This document shows, piece after piece, positions 41,254 to 43,955 of a stretch of 43,955 bases of DNA. The stretch comes from JBFWUM01 sp050247255. Its GTDB lineage: Bacteria > Acidobacteriota > Vicinamibacteria > Vicinamibacterales > UBA2999. Position numbers and translations under genes: made by a program. The notes under the pieces were generated by a model that was given only the letters and a program-made list of their open reading frames with translations, did not search any database and was not told the DNA's origin. Numbering within the stretch: position 1 is the stretch's first letter; every line of letters begins with the position of its first letter. The stretch lies in NCBI GenBank assembly GCA_050247255.1, contig JBFWUM010000037.1, positions 1 to 43,955 of the forward strand. The letters are read 5' to 3'.

Positions 41254-42521
41254 CGACCTCCACCCCATTCCTGCGTGACGTCGCCGGCGGCGTCACGACG
41301 TTCTTCACGATGGCCTACATCGTCATCGTGAACCCGTCGATCCTGTCGACCGCCGGCACCGGCATGCCGTTCGACGGCGTGCTCACCGCCACCGTCCTCG
41401 TCGCCTTCAGCATGACGCTGCTGATGGGGCTTTACGCGAAGCTGCCGTTCGCGGTGGCGCCAGGCATGGGGCTGAACGCCTTCTTCGCCTTCACCATCGT
41501 CCTGCAGGACCAGGTGCCGTGGCCGGTGGCGCTCGGCATCGTGTTCTGGGGCGGCGTCCTGTTCCTGCTCGTCTCGGCGACGCCGCTGCGCGAGCAGATC
41601 GCATTGGCCATCCCGCCGGGGCTGCGTGCCGGGGCGGCGGTCGGCATCGGGCTGCTGCTGACGTTCATCGGCCTGCAAAGCGCCGGCCTCGTGGTTGCCG
41701 ACCCGGCGACGCTGGTGCGCTTCGGCACCGCCGACCATCGCGCTGCCTTCCTGCTGCTCGGGGTCGTCATTGCCGTCGTGCTGATGCGGCGCCACAACCC
41801 GCTCGCCTTCCTCGCGGCCATCTTCGTCGTGACAGCCCTGGCATGGGCATCAGGCTACGTGGCGCCGCCGGCACAGCTCGTGAGCGCGCCCGACTTCACC
41901 TCGGTCTTCCTCGAGCTGGATGTCCTCGGCGCGCTGCGGCTGGCGCTGCTGCCGGCGATCATCGCCGTCCTGTTCACGGACCTCTTCGACTCGCTCTCGA
42001 CCTTCATCGGCGTCGCCCGGGCGTCGGGTCTCACCGCACCCGACGGCACGCCGCTCAACCTGCGCCGCGGCCTCATCGTCGACTCGATCGCCACGCTCGG
42101 CGCCGGCCTTGCCGGCAGCTCGCCGGGGACCGCGTACGTCGAGAGCGTTGCCGGCATCCGCATGGGGGCGCGAACCGGACGCGCGTCGGTCGTGACGGCG
42201 CTCTGCTTCCTGCCCTGTTTCTTCATCGCGCCGCTGGCGGCGGCCGTGCCGAACTATGCGACCGCGCCGGTGCTCATCCTCGTCGGCGTGGCCATGTTCC
42301 AGGCGGTGAGCGACGTGAGCTTCACGACGCTCGAAGACTCGCTTCCCCCGTTCGTCACGCTGATCATCATCCCGCTGACCTTCTCGATCACCCAGGGGCT
42401 GCTGTGGGGATTCATCCTGCACGCGCTGCTGTACGCGCTCGCCGGGCGGGCGCGCGAGCTGCCGCGGGCGATATGGGCGCTGGCGGCCCTGTCGGTGGGC
42501 CTCCTGCTGCTGGAAAGCTAG
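41250..42521 (+). CDS. AzgA-type (NCS2) purine permease
   Basis: The transporter moves guanine, hypoxanthine or adenine with protons. About 12 hydrophobic segments occur, with the family motifs AYIVIVNPSIL, FAVAPGMGLNAFFAF, LFTDLFDSLSTFIGVARASG and SPGTAYVESVAGIRMGARTG. The first in-frame ATG is at 41310, but the family starts earlier: codons 41277-41309 read DVAGGVTTFFT, which matches the conserved EVLAGxTTFxTMAYI block. No ATG, GTG or TTG exists in that frame between the upstream gene and 41310. The best Shine-Dalgarno, GGGAG at 41236, lies 9 nt before ATA at 41250, so I give ATA as the probable start (CTG 41271 is the alternative). Confidence 0.85.
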   Translation: MATSTPFLRDVAGGVTTFFTMAYIVIVNPSILSTAGTGMPFDGVLTATVLVAFSMTLLMGLYAKLPFAVAPGMGLNAFFAFTIVLQDQVPWPVALGIVFWGGVLFLLVSATPLREQIALAIPPGLRAGAAVGIGLLLTFIGLQSAGLVVADPATLVRFGTADHRAAFLLLGVVIAVVLMRRHNPLAFLAAIFVVTALAWASGYVAPPAQLVSAPDFTSVFLELDVLGALRLALLPAIIAVLFTDLFDSLSTFIGVARASGLTAPDGTPLNLRRGLIVDSIATLGAGLAGSSPGTAYVESVAGIRMGARTGRASVVTALCFLPCFFIAPLAAAVPNYATAPVLILVGVAMFQAVSDVSFTTLEDSLPPFVTLIIIPLTFSITQGLLWGFILHALLYALAGRARELPRAIWALAALSVGLLLLES

Positions 42522-42530
42522 GATCGTTTC

Positions 42531-42752
42531 GTGGTCACGCCGAACGATCCCACCGTGCTCTGGCGGATGAGCCGGGGCAAGCACACCGCGCACGCCACCA
42601 TCCTGCCGTCACCGGCGCAGGCGACCATCACCTGGTTCTTCGACGGCGTCATGGACCGCGCCGAGAACTACGAGACGCTCGACCTCGCCATGGCCCGCGC
42701 CGACCAGATCCGCGGCATCCTCGAACGCGACGGCTGGAAAGAAAGCGCGTAG
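42531..42752 (+). CDS. Small conserved-looking protein, 73 residues, unknown
   Basis: GTG at 42531 follows an AGGA site with 7-nt spacing, 9 nt after the permease stop. The product has no membrane helix or signal. It has a two-part fold pattern (ATILPSPAQATITWFFDGVM, then NYETLDLAMARADQIRGILE), probably a strand pair with a helix. Position suggests co-transcription with the permease and perhaps ispG. I do not recognise a family. Confidence 0.6.
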   Translation: MVTPNDPTVLWRMSRGKHTAHATILPSPAQATITWFFDGVMDRAENYETLDLAMARADQIRGILERDGWKESA

Positions 42753-42777
42753 GCCGGAGCCTGTACAATTGAACCTC

Positions 42778-43955
42778 ATGGCTACAGCCGTTCGCCTGCA
42801 TCGGACCGTCGGGGTCCGCGTCGGTCACGTCCAGGTGGGCGGCGGCGCACCGGTCGTCGTGCAGTCGATGACGATGACCGACACGGCGGATGCGGCGGCC
42901 ACCGCCCGGCAGTGCATCGAGCTGGCCGAGGCCGGGTCGGAAATGGTCCGGGTCACGGTGAACCTGCCGGAAGCGGCCGAGGCCGTCCCCGAGATCAAGC
43001 AGCGGATGCTCGACGCCGGCTGCACCGCGCCGCTCATCGGCGACTTCCACTACAACGGCCACCTGCTGCTGACGCGCTACCCCGCGTGCGCGCAGGCGCT
43101 CGACAAGTACCGCATCAACCCGGGCAACGTCGGCACCGGCCGCCGGCGCGACGAGCAGTTCTCGACCATCTGCAAGGTGGCGATCGACCACGGCAAGCCG
43201 GTGCGCATTGGCGTCAACGGCGGGTCGCTCAACCAGGAGCTGGTCGTCGCCAGGATGCAGGAGAACACCGACCGGGCGCTCGGCCGCTCGTCGGAAGACA
43301 TCCTCAACGAGTGCATGGTGCTGTCGGCCGTCCAGTCGACCGCGCTGGCGCTCGAGACCGGCCTGCGCAAGGACCAGATCATCATCTCGTGCAAGGTCTC
43401 ACGGCCGCGTGACCTGATCGCCATCTACCGCGAGTTGGCACGGCAGACCGAGCAGCCGCTGCACCTCGGGCTGACCGAGGCCGGCATGGGCACCAAGGGG
43501 CTGGTCTGGTCGGCGTCCGCGCTCGCGGTGCTGCTCAACGAGGGGATTGGCGACACCATCCGCGTGTCGCTGACGCCGCGTCCGGGCGGCGACCGGCGTG
43601 AAGAGGTCTACGCCGCGTGCGAGCTGCTGCAGTCGCTCGGGCTGCGGTCGTTCGCGCCAAGCGTGACCGCCTGCCCCGGCTGCGGCCGCACCACGAGCTC
43701 GACGTTCCAGGAGCTGGCCGAGCGGACTCAGGCCTACATCCGCGAGCAGCTGCCGACGTGGAAACAGCAATATGAAGGGGTGGAGACGCTCACGCTCGCG
43801 GTGATGGGGTGCGTGGTCAACGGCCCCGGGGAATCGAAGGCGGCCAACATCGGCATCAGCCTGCCGGGCACCGGCGAAGCGCCGAACTGCCCCGTCTACA
43901 TCGACGGCGAGCACTTCACGACGCTGCGCGGGAGCTACGAGGAACTGGCCGAAGG
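42778..43955 (+). CDS. ispG: 4-hydroxy-3-methylbut-2-enyl diphosphate synthase (3' end outside window)
   Basis: At least 392 residues from ATG 42778. IspG makes HMBPP from methylerythritol cyclodiphosphate in the MEP isoprenoid route with a 4Fe-4S cluster. Seen are the start VGVRVGHVQVGGGAPVVVQS, the TIM-barrel block RINPGNVGTG, and the cluster ligands CPGCGRTT and MGCVVNGPGESK with its catalytic-site glutamate. A TACAAT hexamer at 42764-42769 lies 8 nt before the ATG, which would suggest a leaderless or very short leader transcript if it is a -10; no good -35 precedes it. The gene runs off the window. Confidence 0.95.
   Translation, partial: MATAVRLHRTVGVRVGHVQVGGGAPVVVQSMTMTDTADAAATARQCIELAEAGSEMVRVTVNLPEAAEAVPEIKQRMLDAGCTAPLIGDFHYNGHLLLTRYPACAQALDKYRINPGNVGTGRRRDEQFSTICKVAIDHGKPVRIGVNGGSLNQELVVARMQENTDRALGRSSEDILNECMVLSAVQSTALALETGLRKDQIIISCKVSRPRDLIAIYRELARQTEQPLHLGLTEAGMGTKGLVWSASALAVLLNEGIGDTIRVSLTPRPGGDRREEVYAACELLQSLGLRSFAPSVTACPGCGRTTSSTFQELAERTQAYIREQLPTWKQQYEGVETLTLAVMGCVVNGPGESKAANIGISLPGTGEAPNCPVYIDGEHFTTLRGSYEELAE

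Overview
The window reads as a draft (probably metagenome-derived) contig of a high-GC Acidobacteriota, most likely class Vicinamibacteria. This is inferred from gene content: VWFA-related secreted proteins, paired very large TonB-dependent receptors with an N-terminal carboxypeptidase-regulatory-like domain, an LPxTA/class D sortase pair in an otherwise diderm (TonB, beta-barrel) genome, CarD and bactofilin. Two runs of exactly 100 N (13547-13646 and 40908-41007) are scaffold joins. Each cuts real genes, so frames that run through them are not real.

Layout. 1-3.9 kb: a VWFA-related secreted protein cut by the window edge, a plsC-DUF4126 lipid/membrane operon and the transcription regulator CarD, all on the minus strand. 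4.1-6.2 kb: an HEXXH metallopeptidase gene followed after 11 nt by a D-Ala-D-Ala-ligase-like ATP-grasp gene. 6.3-7.6 kb: a ferritin-like DUF892/PRC-barrel fusion with a 60-residue hydrophilic protein tail to tail. 7.7-11.7 kb: an exported metallo-beta-lactamase-fold protein with a destroyed metal site and a GT-C glycosyltransferase with C-terminal TPRs. 11.7-18 kb: on the minus strand, homoserine dehydrogenase, homoserine kinase and threonine synthase, then siroheme genes (cysG N-terminal type, cobA) and the siroheme-dependent nitrite/sulfite reductase, broken by the first gap. 18.2-20.1 kb: a two-gene agmatine-to-putrescine operon (aguB, aguA). 20.3-22.1 kb: a BtuB-like TonB receptor. 22.2-28.5 kb: two tandem paralogous hybrid histidine kinases, overlapping by ATGA. 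28.5-34.9 kb: two paralogous Oar-like TonB receptors. 35-38 kb: a frameshifted ModA-like binding protein, tRNA-Leu(CAA), a bactofilin, YtxJ and a BaiN/HI0933 flavoprotein. 38-41.3 kb: a sortase substrate, a VWFA protein, a class D sortase, and a ParA/ribbon-helix-helix pair broken by the second gap. 41.3 kb to the end: an AzgA-type purine permease, a 73-residue protein and ispG (cut by the window edge).

Two themes are not explained by the genes. First, most longer intergenic spaces carry short tandem arrays with a 7-bp (once 8-bp) period, each built from a different word and usually arranged as an inverted repeat. Several start at, or contain, the stop codon of the neighbouring gene (1889, 7680, 14395, 28543). 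Second, the leader of the homoserine dehydrogenase gene contains a strong intrinsic terminator with no upstream gene to terminate, a 9-nt perfectly complementary anti-terminator segment and a threonine-rich candidate leader frame. This suggests attenuation control of threonine synthesis.

The best candidate for a distinct system is 38034-40429: an exported protein ending in LPRTA plus a membrane segment and basic tail, a VWFA protein and the matching sortase, apparently one operon in a Gram-negative-type cell.
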